This document shows, in pieces, positions 6,971 to 14,425 of a stretch of DNA of 14,425 nucleotides (position 1 is the first letter of the stretch; every line of letters starts with the position of its first letter). The notes under the pieces are model-generated. The model saw nothing but the letters and a program-made list of their open reading frames with translations. It was not told the origin of the DNA and made no database searches. The stretch comes from Desulfobacula sp. (GTDB taxonomy: Bacteria; Desulfobacterota; Desulfobacteria; Desulfobacterales; Desulfobacteraceae), in contig JAOZRI010000024.1 in assembly GCA_029940235.1 (NCBI GenBank), positions 1-14,425 on the forward strand, read 5' to 3'. A program made the translations under genes and the position numbers.

Positions 6971-6976
6971 AAGGAG
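6971..6976 (+). promoter_or_regulatory. Strong ribosome binding site selecting ATG at 6982
   Basis: AAGGAG lies 5 bases before ATG at 6982. The upstream in-frame ATG at 6964 has no such element and itself overlaps the purine run, so the downstream start is preferred, giving MSNKNKKPVF as the N-terminus. Confidence 0.75.
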
Positions 6977-6981
6977 ACCCC

Positions 6982-8727
6982 ATGTCAAATAAAAATAAAA
7001 AGCCTGTTTTCTCTAAAGATGATCCAGATTTCAGTGCCTGGTTTACATCTTTTTTTCTTAAAAATCACATCGATCCATTTGCCTATCCCACCAAGGTCGG
7101 GGCGAGGGAACAGGTTGAGTTTATGGTTTATCCTGAAAATGAAGTGCGCTATTATCCCTGCTCAGACAGGATGTTTAATGCAATCATGTCAAAACAATAC
7201 CCTGACTATCTGAAAAATCAGTATAAAGATGTTTTAAAAAGAATAATGGCCCTGGTTGATAAATTTATTGATTCAAAATATGACAAAATTTTCCTCAAAG
7301 AGTTAATAGAAATAAAATATAAAGATGAAATACATACAGGCCTTTTAATGCCATCACGCCTTGAAAAAAGATTATATAAGATATTTTTAAGCAGGACACA
7401 TATAGAAAATCCCTATTCATTAGAGAAAAAGGCTGCCAACCGAAATATTAGCAAATTTTTAAACTCTCAAACTTTTAACAAAGCATTAAACCATATTGAT
7501 GACTCCCTTGGTATGGTTAAAGATTTATCACTGTTTGAGTTAAGAGAAAAAATCAAACAGATTGAGTTTAAAAGATTGTTGTCTTTAATGCAGCATGATC
7601 ATTTATGGGCGTGTGAAAATGTGAAAATTTGCTCTTTGAGTAAAATAAAAAGCATGATGAAAACTACAATAAAAGGGGATGGATTAAATTTTTTATTGTC
7701 ATTGATTAGATTAAAAAAACAGAAAATTTTATGGCTTGCCAATGAAGCAGGAGAGATTGTAGTTGATTTAATGCTTGTCAAATTTCTTACTGAACTTGGG
7801 CATACCATTATTTTATCTGTAAAAGAGGCACCTTTTTTCACAAAAGTATGTCTTGCTGATATAAGAACAGATCCTGTTTTAATAAAAGAACTTGAAAATG
7901 CTAACTTTATTCATGAAAAAACAATCAGTAAAAACACTCTTGTAGAGCTTTTAAAGCAGGATAACCATATCCATGTGGTTTCAGACGGAACAAGTGAAGA
8001 GCTTAACCTTCTGCTGGTGTCTACGAGTTTTTCAAGGATTTTCAAGGAAGTTGATTGTGTAATATCAAGGGGTATAAATCAAAAAGAGATATTAATTGAT
8101 TCACATTTCAATTTTACTCAAAATATTATCAATATCAGCCATGAAAAAAAATCATTAATAATAACACATAAACCAAGGCACCCGGATTTTATTAAATTCT
8201 CCCACCAGCAGTTGGAGGAGAAAGCAAATTATATTATTGATCAGATGAAGTCAGCAAAAGACAAAGGCATGACAATAATGTTTTACTCGGGCATCATAGG
8301 CTCTATTCCAGGCAAAATTGATGTGGCAAAAAAAATAATGACCACCTTTATTGAATATTTAAAAGGCCAGTCAACCAGTCTTTTTGTGATCAATCCGTCA
8401 TTTTATTATGAACCTGGCATGGATGCAGATGATTTAATGTATATGTGGGAAATTGTCCAGCTAAGTACCTACATTGATATCTGGAGATTTCAGACTTCAG
8501 AAGATATTGCAAAAAGTTTTGCTATTATGGAGCAAAAGGTGCCGCCGGAATGGATAGGCAAAGATTCAACCTACAGCACAGGTTGTACCAAAGAGATGAA
8601 AATAGCACAGAAGGTTCAAAAGAAAAATTTTGAAATGCAGCTGATCGGACCCTCTTTAGATAAATTCATGCGTAGAGATGAATATGGAGTGGGATCCATG
8701 TATGATCAAAGACTTGCTGAATTGTAA
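6982..8727 (+). CDS. ARMT1/DUF89-like protein with altered metal site
   Basis: The 581-aa product contains a mid-protein block that follows the DUF89 (ARMT1-like) pattern. NEAGEIVVD at residues 254-262 corresponds to the DUF89 DNAGEIVFD motif, then VKEAPFFTKV (280-289) to its (V/R)G-P..NDAT strand, and ISRGINQKE (361-369) to the IAKGQGN-E loop. DUF89 proteins are metal-dependent phosphatases or, for human ARMT1, proposed carboxyl methyltransferases. Here the two metal ligands D-N read N-E, the third Asp position reads Lys and the active-site Lys reads Arg, so normal catalysis is doubtful. An N-terminal ~200 residues (FVMYPENE-like, YYPCSDRM, MPSRLEKRL) and a ~190-residue C-terminal part (PSFYYEPGMDADDLMYMW) are extra to the usual domain. 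No signal peptide or membrane segment is seen, so it is probably cytosolic. Function unknown. Confidence 0.6.
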   Translation: MSNKNKKPVFSKDDPDFSAWFTSFFLKNHIDPFAYPTKVGAREQVEFMVYPENEVRYYPCSDRMFNAIMSKQYPDYLKNQYKDVLKRIMALVDKFIDSKYDKIFLKELIEIKYKDEIHTGLLMPSRLEKRLYKIFLSRTHIENPYSLEKKAANRNISKFLNSQTFNKALNHIDDSLGMVKDLSLFELREKIKQIEFKRLLSLMQHDHLWACENVKICSLSKIKSMMKTTIKGDGLNFLLSLIRLKKQKILWLANEAGEIVVDLMLVKFLTELGHTIILSVKEAPFFTKVCLADIRTDPVLIKELENANFIHEKTISKNTLVELLKQDNHIHVVSDGTSEELNLLLVSTSFSRIFKEVDCVISRGINQKEILIDSHFNFTQNIINISHEKKSLIITHKPRHPDFIKFSHQQLEEKANYIIDQMKSAKDKGMTIMFYSGIIGSIPGKIDVAKKIMTTFIEYLKGQSTSLFVINPSFYYEPGMDADDLMYMWEIVQLSTYIDIWRFQTSEDIAKSFAIMEQKVPPEWIGKDSTYSTGCTKEMKIAQKVQKKNFEMQLIGPSLDKFMRRDEYGVGSMYDQRLAEL

Positions 8728-8813
8728 AGAATAATAAAGCTTAGGGCCTGTACAAAAAAGAATAGTTACTTCCTACTGCTTGTTTTGCTTATTTCCTGCG
8801 TTACAACACAGTT
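8728..8813. other. Convergent spacer with short imperfect direct repeats
   Basis: This 86-bp spacer separates the 3' ends of the DUF89-like gene and uvrA. It carries TTACTTCCTAC (8766-8776) and TTATTTCCTGC (8789-8799), an imperfect 11-base repeat 23 bp apart. No GC-rich hairpin with a T-run is seen on either strand, so the terminator between the two convergent genes is not identified. Confidence 0.35.
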
Positions 8814-11648
8814 CTATGTCATTTGATTTTTTGTCAGGATTTTATTCAGATAATAACCTGTGTATGACCTTTTATTTTCCGCTATCTGCTCTGGTGTTCC
8901 AACAGCAATGATCTCTCCGCCTTTATCTCCACCGTCAGGGCCAAGATCAATGACATGATCTGCACATTTTATCACATCAAGGTTGTGTTCTATGACAACT
9001 ATACTGTTTTTTGCATCCACAAGTTTGTTCAGCACAAACAGTAATTTTTTAATATCATCGGTATGCAGCCCGGTTGTGGGCTCATCCAATATATATATGG
9101 TTTTGCCTGTCCCTTTTTTGCTAAGCTCCTTTGCAAGTTTTATCCTTTGAGCCTCTCCTCCTGACAGGGTGGTTGCCGCCTGGCCAAGTTTGATATATCC
9201 CAGTCCAACTTCAATTAGAGTTTCAAATTTAGTTCTGATGGATGAGATGTTTTCAAAAAAATGTACACATTGATTAATTGTCATGTCCAGAACCTGGGCA
9301 ATGTTTTTATCTTTGTATTTTATATCAAGGGTTTCTCTATTGTAGCGTTTTCCTTTACAGACATCACAAACCACATATACATCGGGTAAAAAATGCATCT
9401 CAATTTTAATAATTCCATCACCACTGCATGCTTCGCACCTGCCGCCTTTAACATTAAAACTGAATCGTCCTGGTTTGTAGCCCCTTGCCTTTGATTCACG
9501 GGTTTGTGCAAAGAGTTGTCTTATGGGGCTAAAAACCTGGGTATAGGTACCAGGATTGCTTCTTGGCGTTTTGCCAATGGGAGATTGATCAATGTGAACA
9601 ACTTTATCAAGCTGTTCAAGACCCTCAATCTTTTTATAACTGCCTGTGATTTTTTTTGAATGGTTTATGTGGTTTGTCAAGATTTTATAAAGCGTGGATA
9701 AAACCAGGGTTGATTTTCCTGATCCTGATACACCTGTGACACAGGTAAAACACCCCAAAGGAAACGAGACATCTATATTTTTTAGATTATTTGAATTTGC
9801 CTGAAATATTTTTAATGATTTATCTATTCCTTTTCTTCTTTTTTCAGGAATTTTTATGCATTTTTTCCCGGCAAGATAGAGACCTGTTAATGAATTTTTA
9901 CTTTTCAATAATTTTTCAGGCGTGCCTGAAAAAATGATTTCACCACCGTTTACTCCAGCTCCAGGTCCCATATCAATTACATGATCGCAAAAACGAATGG
10001 TCTCTTCATCATGTTCTACAACCAGTACAGTATTGCCAAGGTCTTTAAGGTTCATTAAGGTTTTTAATAACCTTGCATTATCTTTTTGATGCAGTCCTAT
10101 ACTTGGCTCATCCAGAACATATAAAACTCCGGTAAGCTTGGAACCGATCTGGGTGGCAAGGCGGATTCTCTGGCTTTCTCCGCCTGACAAAGATGTGGCA
10201 GACCTGCCAAGAGTCAGGTACTCAAGACCAACATCCTGTAAAAAGTTTAAGCGCTGGTCCAACTCTTTTATAATACTTTGGGCAATAATCTGGTCCCGGT
10301 TTTTAAGATTTAATGATTTTATATAATTATTTGCTTTTTCTATGGACAAAGAGGTGATTTCATGGATGGTTTTATCTGAGACTTTAACTGCCCCTGATGC
10401 TTTATTAAGCCTTGTGCCCTTACAAAAATAGCAGGCTTTAAAATTCATGAATCTTTTTATATGCTCTTTCATATAATTGGAATCAGTTTCAATGTACTGC
10501 CTTTTTAAACTGGGGATTATACCCTCAAATGTTTTTTTATAGACAATTTTTTTCCCCGCTCTTTCAACATAAAAAGGTATCTGCTCTTTTTTTGATCCAT
10601 GGAGCAGTACTTGTTGGAAATTGTTGGACAGCTCTTTAAAGGGCTTGTAAATATTTTCTTTATAGTGGGTAACAAGTGCATCAAGAAACTCCATGAATTG
10701 TACAGAATCTTTGTCTTCCCATGGGATGACAGCGCCCTGCCTTAAAGAGATATTATGATCTGGAACAACAAGATCTGGATCAAATTCAATCATGGATCCT
10801 AAACCATCACACTTGGGACAAGCCCCCTTGGGCGAGTTAAAAGAAAAAGATGCCGGGGTGAATTCCCCATAGCTGATTTTGCATTTTACACATGATGCTT
10901 TTTCACTGAAAAGGGTCTCTTTGTTTAAACTTAGATCAAGAATATTAACCTGTCCCTGGCCAAGGGAGAGGGCAAGCTCAAGGGAGTCGGTAAGACGGTT
11001 TTCAATGCCGTTTTTAATGATAAGCCTGTCCACAACAGCATCTATATAGTGTCTTTTGTTCTTATCCAAAGCAGTAATGTCATCTATTAATTGGATTTTA
11101 TTATCTACCCTGACCCTTGCAAAACCATCTTTTTTTAATTTTGAGAAGAGTTTTTGATGGGAGCCTTTCTGCCCGGAAATTAAGGGTGACAGGATCATTA
11201 TTCTGGAATTTTCATCAAGCTGTGTAACCTGGTCAGTGATCTGGTCAATGGATATGGATGCAATCGGGGCCCCGCATTTATGACAATGGGATTTGCCCAC
11301 CCTTGCAAATAATAACCGAAGATAGTCATAAATTTCTGTTATGGTTCCAACAGTTGATCTTGGATTGTGGCTGGCAGTTTTCTGCTCAATGGATATGGCA
11401 GGGCTGAGTCCTTCAATAAGATCCACATCAGGTTTATCCATTTGACCCAAAAATTGTCTGGCATATGTGGAGAGAGATTCAACATATCTTCTTTGCCCTT
11501 CCGCATATAATGTATCAAAGGCAAGGGTTGACTTTCCTGATCCTGAAAGCCCTGTTATGACTATCAGACTATTTTTTGGTATCTCAACACTGATATTTTT
11601 AAGATTATGTTCCCTGGCACCCTTGATGATGATTTTATCTATATTCAT
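8814..11648 (-). CDS. uvrA: Excinuclease ABC subunit A
   Basis: UvrA is the damage-sensing ATPase of nucleotide excision repair; the dimer loads UvrB onto distorted DNA. The 944-aa protein is full length (E. coli ~940). It has two ABC ATPase modules: Walker [10 protein letters not shown] at 33-41 and GVSGSGKST at 639-647, signature LSGGESQR at 487-494 and LSGGEAQR at 828-835, and Walker B VLDEP at ~511-515 with a matching ILDEP later. Zinc-binding CxxC pairs are at 253/256 with 277/280 and at 738/741 with 761/764. Extra CxxC pairs occur at 122/125 and 406/409. It lies 10 bases after pdxA on the same strand, with no Shine-Dalgarno, so it is probably translated from the pdxA transcript. No SOS (LexA) box is apparent. 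Confidence 0.98.
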   Translation of the reverse strand: MNIDKIIIKGAREHNLKNISVEIPKNSLIVITGLSGSGKSTLAFDTLYAEGQRRYVESLSTYARQFLGQMDKPDVDLIEGLSPAISIEQKTASHNPRSTVGTITEIYDYLRLLFARVGKSHCHKCGAPIASISIDQITDQVTQLDENSRIMILSPLISGQKGSHQKLFSKLKKDGFARVRVDNKIQLIDDITALDKNKRHYIDAVVDRLIIKNGIENRLTDSLELALSLGQGQVNILDLSLNKETLFSEKASCVKCKISYGEFTPASFSFNSPKGACPKCDGLGSMIEFDPDLVVPDHNISLRQGAVIPWEDKDSVQFMEFLDALVTHYKENIYKPFKELSNNFQQVLLHGSKKEQIPFYVERAGKKIVYKKTFEGIIPSLKRQYIETDSNYMKEHIKRFMNFKACYFCKGTRLNKASGAVKVSDKTIHEITSLSIEKANNYIKSLNLKNRDQIIAQSIIKELDQRLNFLQDVGLEYLTLGRSATSLSGGESQRIRLATQIGSKLTGVLYVLDEPSIGLHQKDNARLLKTLMNLKDLGNTVLVVEHDEETIRFCDHVIDMGPGAGVNGGEIIFSGTPEKLLKSKNSLTGLYLAGKKCIKIPEKRRKGIDKSLKIFQANSNNLKNIDVSFPLGCFTCVTGVSGSGKSTLVLSTLYKILTNHINHSKKITGSYKKIEGLEQLDKVVHIDQSPIGKTPRSNPGTYTQVFSPIRQLFAQTRESKARGYKPGRFSFNVKGGRCEACSGDGIIKIEMHFLPDVYVVCDVCKGKRYNRETLDIKYKDKNIAQVLDMTINQCVHFFENISSIRTKFETLIEVGLGYIKLGQAATTLSGGEAQRIKLAKELSKKGTGKTIYILDEPTTGLHTDDIKKLLFVLNKLVDAKNSIVVIEHNLDVIKCADHVIDLGPDGGDKGGEIIAVGTPEQIAENKRSYTGYYLNKILTKNQMT

Positions 11649-11658
11649 TGATTCATTT

Positions 11659-12723
11659 TTACATTACATGGAGATTATTGGCCTGGAATATTGCCATTTT
11701 AATTGCCTGTATAAGACTTGAAGGATCTGCAATTCCCTGCCAGGCAATGTCATAGGCTGTGCCATGATCCACGGATGTCCTGATAATGGGAAGACCTAAG
11801 GTAGTGTTTACCCCATCCTTAAAATGAATCAGTTTAAAGGGAATCAGTCCCTGATCATGATACATGCAGATAACAGCATCATATTTACCCCTGTTGGTAA
11901 CACAGTCATTGCTGTTACCGTGGACTGCCTGATAAAAAACAGTATCAGGGGGCAGGGGGCCTTCAACATTCAATCCTTGCTTGCTTGCAAACTTTACAGC
12001 AGGGGCAATGATTTTTTTTTCTTCATTGCCAAACATTAAAGCTTCTCCTGCATGGGGGTTCAATCCAGCAACTGCTATCTTTGGGGATTTAATATCAAAG
12101 CGTTCCTTTAAAGAAGTATTGGTAAGTTTGATTTTTTGTATAATATTTTCAGTGGTAAGAGTGCCAGAAACTTTGGAAAGAGGGATATGAATGGTAACAA
12201 GAACAACTTTAAGATTTTCACCTGCCAGCATCATTGCATAATTTTCTGTATTAGTTTTATGCGCCAAAATCTCAGTATGCCCTGGAAATTTAGACCCTGC
12301 AAGTTTTAAAGCTGTTTTTGTAATGGGACATGTCACAAGGGCTTGAATCTGGTTTTTTAATGCAAGATCAATCCCTTTAAGAATATAATTCAGCATTGCA
12401 GTTCCGGTTTTGATGTCAGGTTTTAAAAGATTGGATTTTAATTGTTTAGAGTAGTCTGTTTTGATATTTGAGATATCCATGACATCCAGAGTATTTGACA
12501 TAAATTTACCCTGTTTTAGGTCATCAATTGAATTGATAATCATGTGATTAAAGTTTAAGAGTGTTAAAGCTAGCTTAAGTACAGATGAATCCCCAATGAT
12601 GACAGGCTTGCAAATAGTATAAAGTTCTTGGTTGTTTAAAGCTTTAATTACTATCTCAGGGCCGATCCCCACAGGGTCTCCCATGGTAATGCCGATGGTT
12701 GGAAGGTTTTTTGATCGTTTCAT
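11659..12723 (-). CDS. pdxA: 4-hydroxythreonine-4-phosphate dehydrogenase
   Basis: PdxA oxidises 4-phosphohydroxy-L-threonine with NAD; the product decarboxylates and is condensed by PdxJ to pyridoxine 5'-phosphate in the DXP-dependent vitamin B6 route. The 354-aa protein begins with [15 protein letters not shown] (10-24) and keeps the metal-binding histidines: FPGHTEIL (H149), NPHAGE (H224) and CMYHDQGL (H289). The end has [19 protein letters not shown], the substrate-binding region. It is slightly longer than E. coli PdxA (~329 aa) but not truncated. No Shine-Dalgarno precedes ATG at 12723. It is the first gene of a probable pdxA-uvrA operon and is divergent from dnaA. Confidence 0.95.
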   Translation of the reverse strand: MKRSKNLPTIGITMGDPVGIGPEIVIKALNNQELYTICKPVIIGDSSVLKLALTLLNFNHMIINSIDDLKQGKFMSNTLDVMDISNIKTDYSKQLKSNLLKPDIKTGTAMLNYILKGIDLALKNQIQALVTCPITKTALKLAGSKFPGHTEILAHKTNTENYAMMLAGENLKVVLVTIHIPLSKVSGTLTTENIIQKIKLTNTSLKERFDIKSPKIAVAGLNPHAGEALMFGNEEKKIIAPAVKFASKQGLNVEGPLPPDTVFYQAVHGNSNDCVTNRGKYDAVICMYHDQGLIPFKLIHFKDGVNTTLGLPIIRTSVDHGTAYDIAWQGIADPSSLIQAIKMAIFQANNLHVM

Positions 12724-12905
12724 TAAAATAGCTATAACATAAAGGTCAAAGATATAAAATAAAATTGTGAAACCACTGTTAAATTGGGATTTTGAAAAAA
12801 GGTTAAATTTTTATTTAATTTGATGGAATTCAAAGTAAAACAGAGCAAATCAAAGTAAATTTATTTTTTGTAATAATTTTAAATCGTCTTGAAACGTTAA
12901 AATAT

Positions 12906-12914
12906 CGTGGAAAA
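12906..12914 (-). promoter_or_regulatory. DnaA-box-like 9-mer
   Basis: On the minus strand this reads TTTTCCACG, one mismatch (last base) from TTWTNCACA. It lies upstream of dnaA in the AT-rich region. Confidence 0.35.
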
Positions 12915-12957
12915 ATAGTTACTTGTAAAAAGTGATTGTTATTAAAAGAAAAACCTC

Positions 12958-12966
12958 TGTTTCACA
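12958..12966 (+). promoter_or_regulatory. DnaA-box-like 9-mer
   Basis: TGTTTCACA differs from TTWTNCACA at the second base only. A related TTTCACA on the other strand occurs at 12766-12774. Confidence 0.35.
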
Positions 12967-13086
12967 TAAAAAAATTAATAAAATCAATATATTGAAAAAC
13001 TATGCCAAGTCAAATCAAAGTATTTTGTTAACACTTCTTATTGGATTTGACCCATAAAAAAAAATTACATAAAAAACAGCATACTT

Positions 13087-13194
13087 TTTTATATGAAAGA
13101 ACAGCTAACTGCTTTGATCCTTTCATACTTTGGTTTTTGCCCTTCAGGGTATTGTGTTCTGGATAACCAGATCCGCCACATGGCGGTTAGTTAA
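13087..13194 (+). repeat. Dispersed structured repeat, copy B
   Basis: This ~108-bp copy matches 1931-2027 at both ends and at the internal TTGTGT-N10-CAGA block. It has its own set of hairpins: TATGAAAG (13092-13099) with CTTTCATA (13120-13127), CCCT-TC-AGGG, TCTGG-ATAA-CCAGA (13158-13171) and CCGCCA-CA-TGGCGG at the right end. Where copy A changes sequence in the middle, copy B still forms a stem, which points to selection for folding. It lies about 90 bp upstream of the dnaA ATG. Confidence 0.65.
13158..13166 (-). promoter_or_regulatory. DnaA-box-like 9-mer inside repeat copy B
   Basis: On the minus strand this reads TTATCCAGA, one base from the E. coli consensus TTATCCACA. It is part of the stem-loop TCTGG-ATAA-CCAGA (13158-13171) of the repeat, so it may owe its presence to the repeat rather than to DnaA binding. 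Confidence 0.25.
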
Positions 13195-13214
13195 TATCAT
13201 TTTATTTATTGTCC

Positions 13215-13240
13215 TTGGTTAAAATTGCTTTATTAACCAA
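13215..13240. repeat. Inverted repeat upstream of dnaA
   Basis: TTGGTTAA and TTAACCAA form perfect 8-bp arms around ten bases, ending 45 bp before the dnaA ATG. It is followed by TACAAT at 13259-13264, a 5 of 6 match to a -10 box, though no matching -35 is seen. The position suits an operator for dnaA or a site in the origin. AT-rich arms without a T-run argue against a terminator. Confidence 0.45.
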
Positions 13241-13285
13241 AAACTTTGAAATTTTAAATACAATAGTGAGGCTGTTTAAAAATAG

Positions 13286-14425
13286 ATGGAGTCGTCCTGG
13301 AAACAAGTAAAATATCAGCTAAAAAAAGCATTACCTGATCATAGCTACAGAATGTGGATAGATCCAGTTAAACTTATTGAATATGATAATCAAGATATTA
13401 AGCTCTCCAGCCCTAACTCTTATTTTGTCAAACGCTTAAAAGATAATTACCTTCCCCTGTTTGAACAGGAGTTTTTAAGACTTGGCATTAATGATGTTAA
13501 TATTAAATTTCAAGTATCTTCCAACAAGACAATTAATAATAAAACCAACAATAAAAATGGTGCATATCCAGCTATTCCCTTGATGTCCAAAAATTCGAGA
13601 CAGATGGCGCTGCCAGGACTTGGCATGAAGTTTGACAATGGCCGGATTTTTAAAAAAGGATTCACATTTGATGATTTTGTTGTGGGTAATAATTCAAACT
13701 TTGCCTATTCTGCATCCCTGTCCCTTGCTCACGGCAAAATAAAAGGGTATAGCATTCTTTATCTTCTTGCTAAAACCGGTCTTGGCAAGAGCCATCTATC
13801 CCAGGCTGTGGGCCATCATATAATTAAGAATTCACTCTCCAAGGCAGTCTATTATATAACAGCAGAAGATTTCACCAATGAGATGATATTCTCTTTGAAA
13901 AATAATACCATAGATAAATTTAAAGAAAAATACAGAACAAAATGTGATGTATTAATTCTTGAGGATATCCATTTTTTATCTGGTAAAGAAGCAACACAAA
14001 AAGAGCTTGCCATTACCTTGGATTATCTTCTTGAAGCTGATAAAAAAATTATTTTTTCAGGATGTGAACTTCCTGAAGATATTCCTAAATTAAATGACCA
14101 GTTAAAATCACGATTAACCCTTGGGCTTGTTACCCAGATTGATGCTCCTGATTATTCAACCCGTCTTAGAATTTTAAAAAGAAAATCAAAATTTTTTGGA
14201 TATAAAATTCCAGATTCGGTCACTGAATATATTGCCCAGGAGTTGTGTGATGATGTCCGCCAGCTTGAAAGTGGCCTGTTTGGTGTTGCTGCAAAGGGGC
14301 AGTTAATGGGGTGTAATATTGATGTGGAGCTTGCAAAAAGTGTGCTTTTAAATATTGCAAAGACAAAAAGCCAGGTTACAATAGAATCCATTAAAAAACT
14401 TGTCTGCAAAGAGTTTTCAATATCT
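13286..14425 (+). CDS. dnaA: Chromosomal replication initiator protein DnaA, 3' truncated by window edge
   Basis: Starting at ATG 13286, 380 codons are open to the right edge. Domain I is WKQVKYQLKKALPDHSYRMW (5-24) and the SSPNSYFVKRLKDNY region; a short Asn/Lys-rich linker spans ~79-100. The AAA+ domain opens with FTFDDFVVGNNSNFAYSASL (127-145). Walker A reads AKTGLGKS (162-169) where most DnaA have GGVGLGKT, and Walker B reads LILEDIHF (223-230) instead of LLIDDIQF. LKSRLTLGL (273-281) covers the arginine-finger box and DVRQLE (323-328) the sensor II arginine. The DNA-binding domain IV is beyond the window. The weak GAGG at 13268-13271 is too far from ATG for a normal site. The motif changes are probably a lineage trait of Desulfobacterota DnaA; a paralogue is also possible. 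Confidence 0.92.
   Translation, partial: MESSWKQVKYQLKKALPDHSYRMWIDPVKLIEYDNQDIKLSSPNSYFVKRLKDNYLPLFEQEFLRLGINDVNIKFQVSSNKTINNKTNNKNGAYPAIPLMSKNSRQMALPGLGMKFDNGRIFKKGFTFDDFVVGNNSNFAYSASLSLAHGKIKGYSILYLLAKTGLGKSHLSQAVGHHIIKNSLSKAVYYITAEDFTNEMIFSLKNNTIDKFKEKYRTKCDVLILEDIHFLSGKEATQKELAITLDYLLEADKKIIFSGCELPEDIPKLNDQLKSRLTLGLVTQIDAPDYSTRLRILKRKSKFFGYKIPDSVTEYIAQELCDDVRQLESGLFGVAAKGQLMGCNIDVELAKSVLLNIAKTKSQVTIESIKKLVCKEFSIS

Larger units (their letters stand above)
12830..13022 (+). repeat. Repeated TCAAAGTA / CAAATCAAAGTA motifs
   Basis: TCAAAGTAAA occurs at 12830-12839 and 12850-12859, exactly 20 bp (about two helical turns) apart. The 12-mer CAAATCAAAGTA occurs at 12846-12857 and again at 13011-13022. 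The same spacing on one DNA face is what one expects of binding sites for a protein, but the region is A-rich and some coincidence is possible. Confidence 0.4.
12724..13285. other. Candidate chromosomal origin region upstream of dnaA
   Basis: This 562-bp non-coding region separates divergent pdxA and dnaA. It is AT-rich throughout, with long A/T stretches at about 12800-12880 and 13053-13092. It holds 9-mers one mismatch from TTWTNCACA/TTATCCACA at 12906-12914, 12958-12966 and 13158-13166, and a two-mismatch one at 12766-12774. It also has three TCAAAGTA motifs, an 8-bp inverted repeat (13009-13016 with 13044-13051), repeat copy B and an inverted repeat near dnaA. Origins next to dnaA are common in bacteria. 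No perfect DnaA box is present, so the call is tentative. Confidence 0.45.

Noticed and set aside
6964..6981. ATG at 6964 as the start of the DUF89-like gene
   Set aside because: AAGGAG lies downstream of it and fits ATG at 6982.
11467..11721. Plus-strand open frame across the uvrA start
   Set aside because: Antisense to conserved uvrA codons for the Walker A region; no evidence of translation.
12724..13285. A small protein or RNA gene in the dnaA upstream region
   Set aside because: No open frame with a ribosome binding site and no tRNA-like or known ncRNA structure was recognised; the repeat accounts for the main folded part.
14152..14409. Minus-strand open frame opposite the dnaA 3' part
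   Set aside because: Antisense to conserved DnaA sensor II region; a shadow.

Overview
This AT-rich, gene-dense window looks like the chromosome of a strictly anaerobic, sulfate-reducing Desulfobacterota bacterium, most likely of the Desulfobacteraceae (Desulfobacula/Desulfobacter-like). That placement is inferred from protein character: the variant DnaA motifs, a long ARMT1/DUF89-like protein, a lone AMMECR1 protein and an E. coli-type PurB. It was not confirmed by any search. Most genes are housekeeping. I see no tRNA, rRNA, CRISPR array, transposase or phage gene.

Left part (1-1911): a minus-strand pair encodes an ornithine cyclodeaminase/mu-crystallin family protein followed by the N-terminus of an NAD-dependent epimerase/dehydratase that runs off the left edge. 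A divergent plus-strand NUDIX protein appears to start at a TTG. Next (1912-3954) comes a minus-strand purB-AMMECR1 pair in which the purB stop codon abuts the next ATG. The AMMECR1 gene ends inside a ~97-bp structured repeat.

Centre (4185-8727): an IHF/HU-type DNA-binding protein, an integral-membrane Ste24-type M48 metalloprotease and a YfcE-type phosphodiesterase form a plus-strand run. They converge on a small J-domain protein with a very basic tail. Divergent from that is a 581-aa protein resembling ARMT1/DUF89 but with the expected metal-ligand residues replaced.

Right part (8814-14425): uvrA and pdxA form a minus-strand operon (pdxA first). A ~560-bp AT-rich non-coding region separates pdxA from the divergent dnaA, which is truncated by the right edge at codon 380. 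This region holds DnaA-box-like 9-mers, short repeated motifs, a second copy of the structured repeat and an inverted repeat close to dnaA, so it is a reasonable oriC candidate.

The items most worth a second look are the two-copy dispersed repeat (one copy supplies the C-terminus of AMMECR1, the other sits in the dnaA upstream region), the altered DUF89-like protein, and the candidate origin. I did not find convincing evidence of a wholly new multi-gene system.
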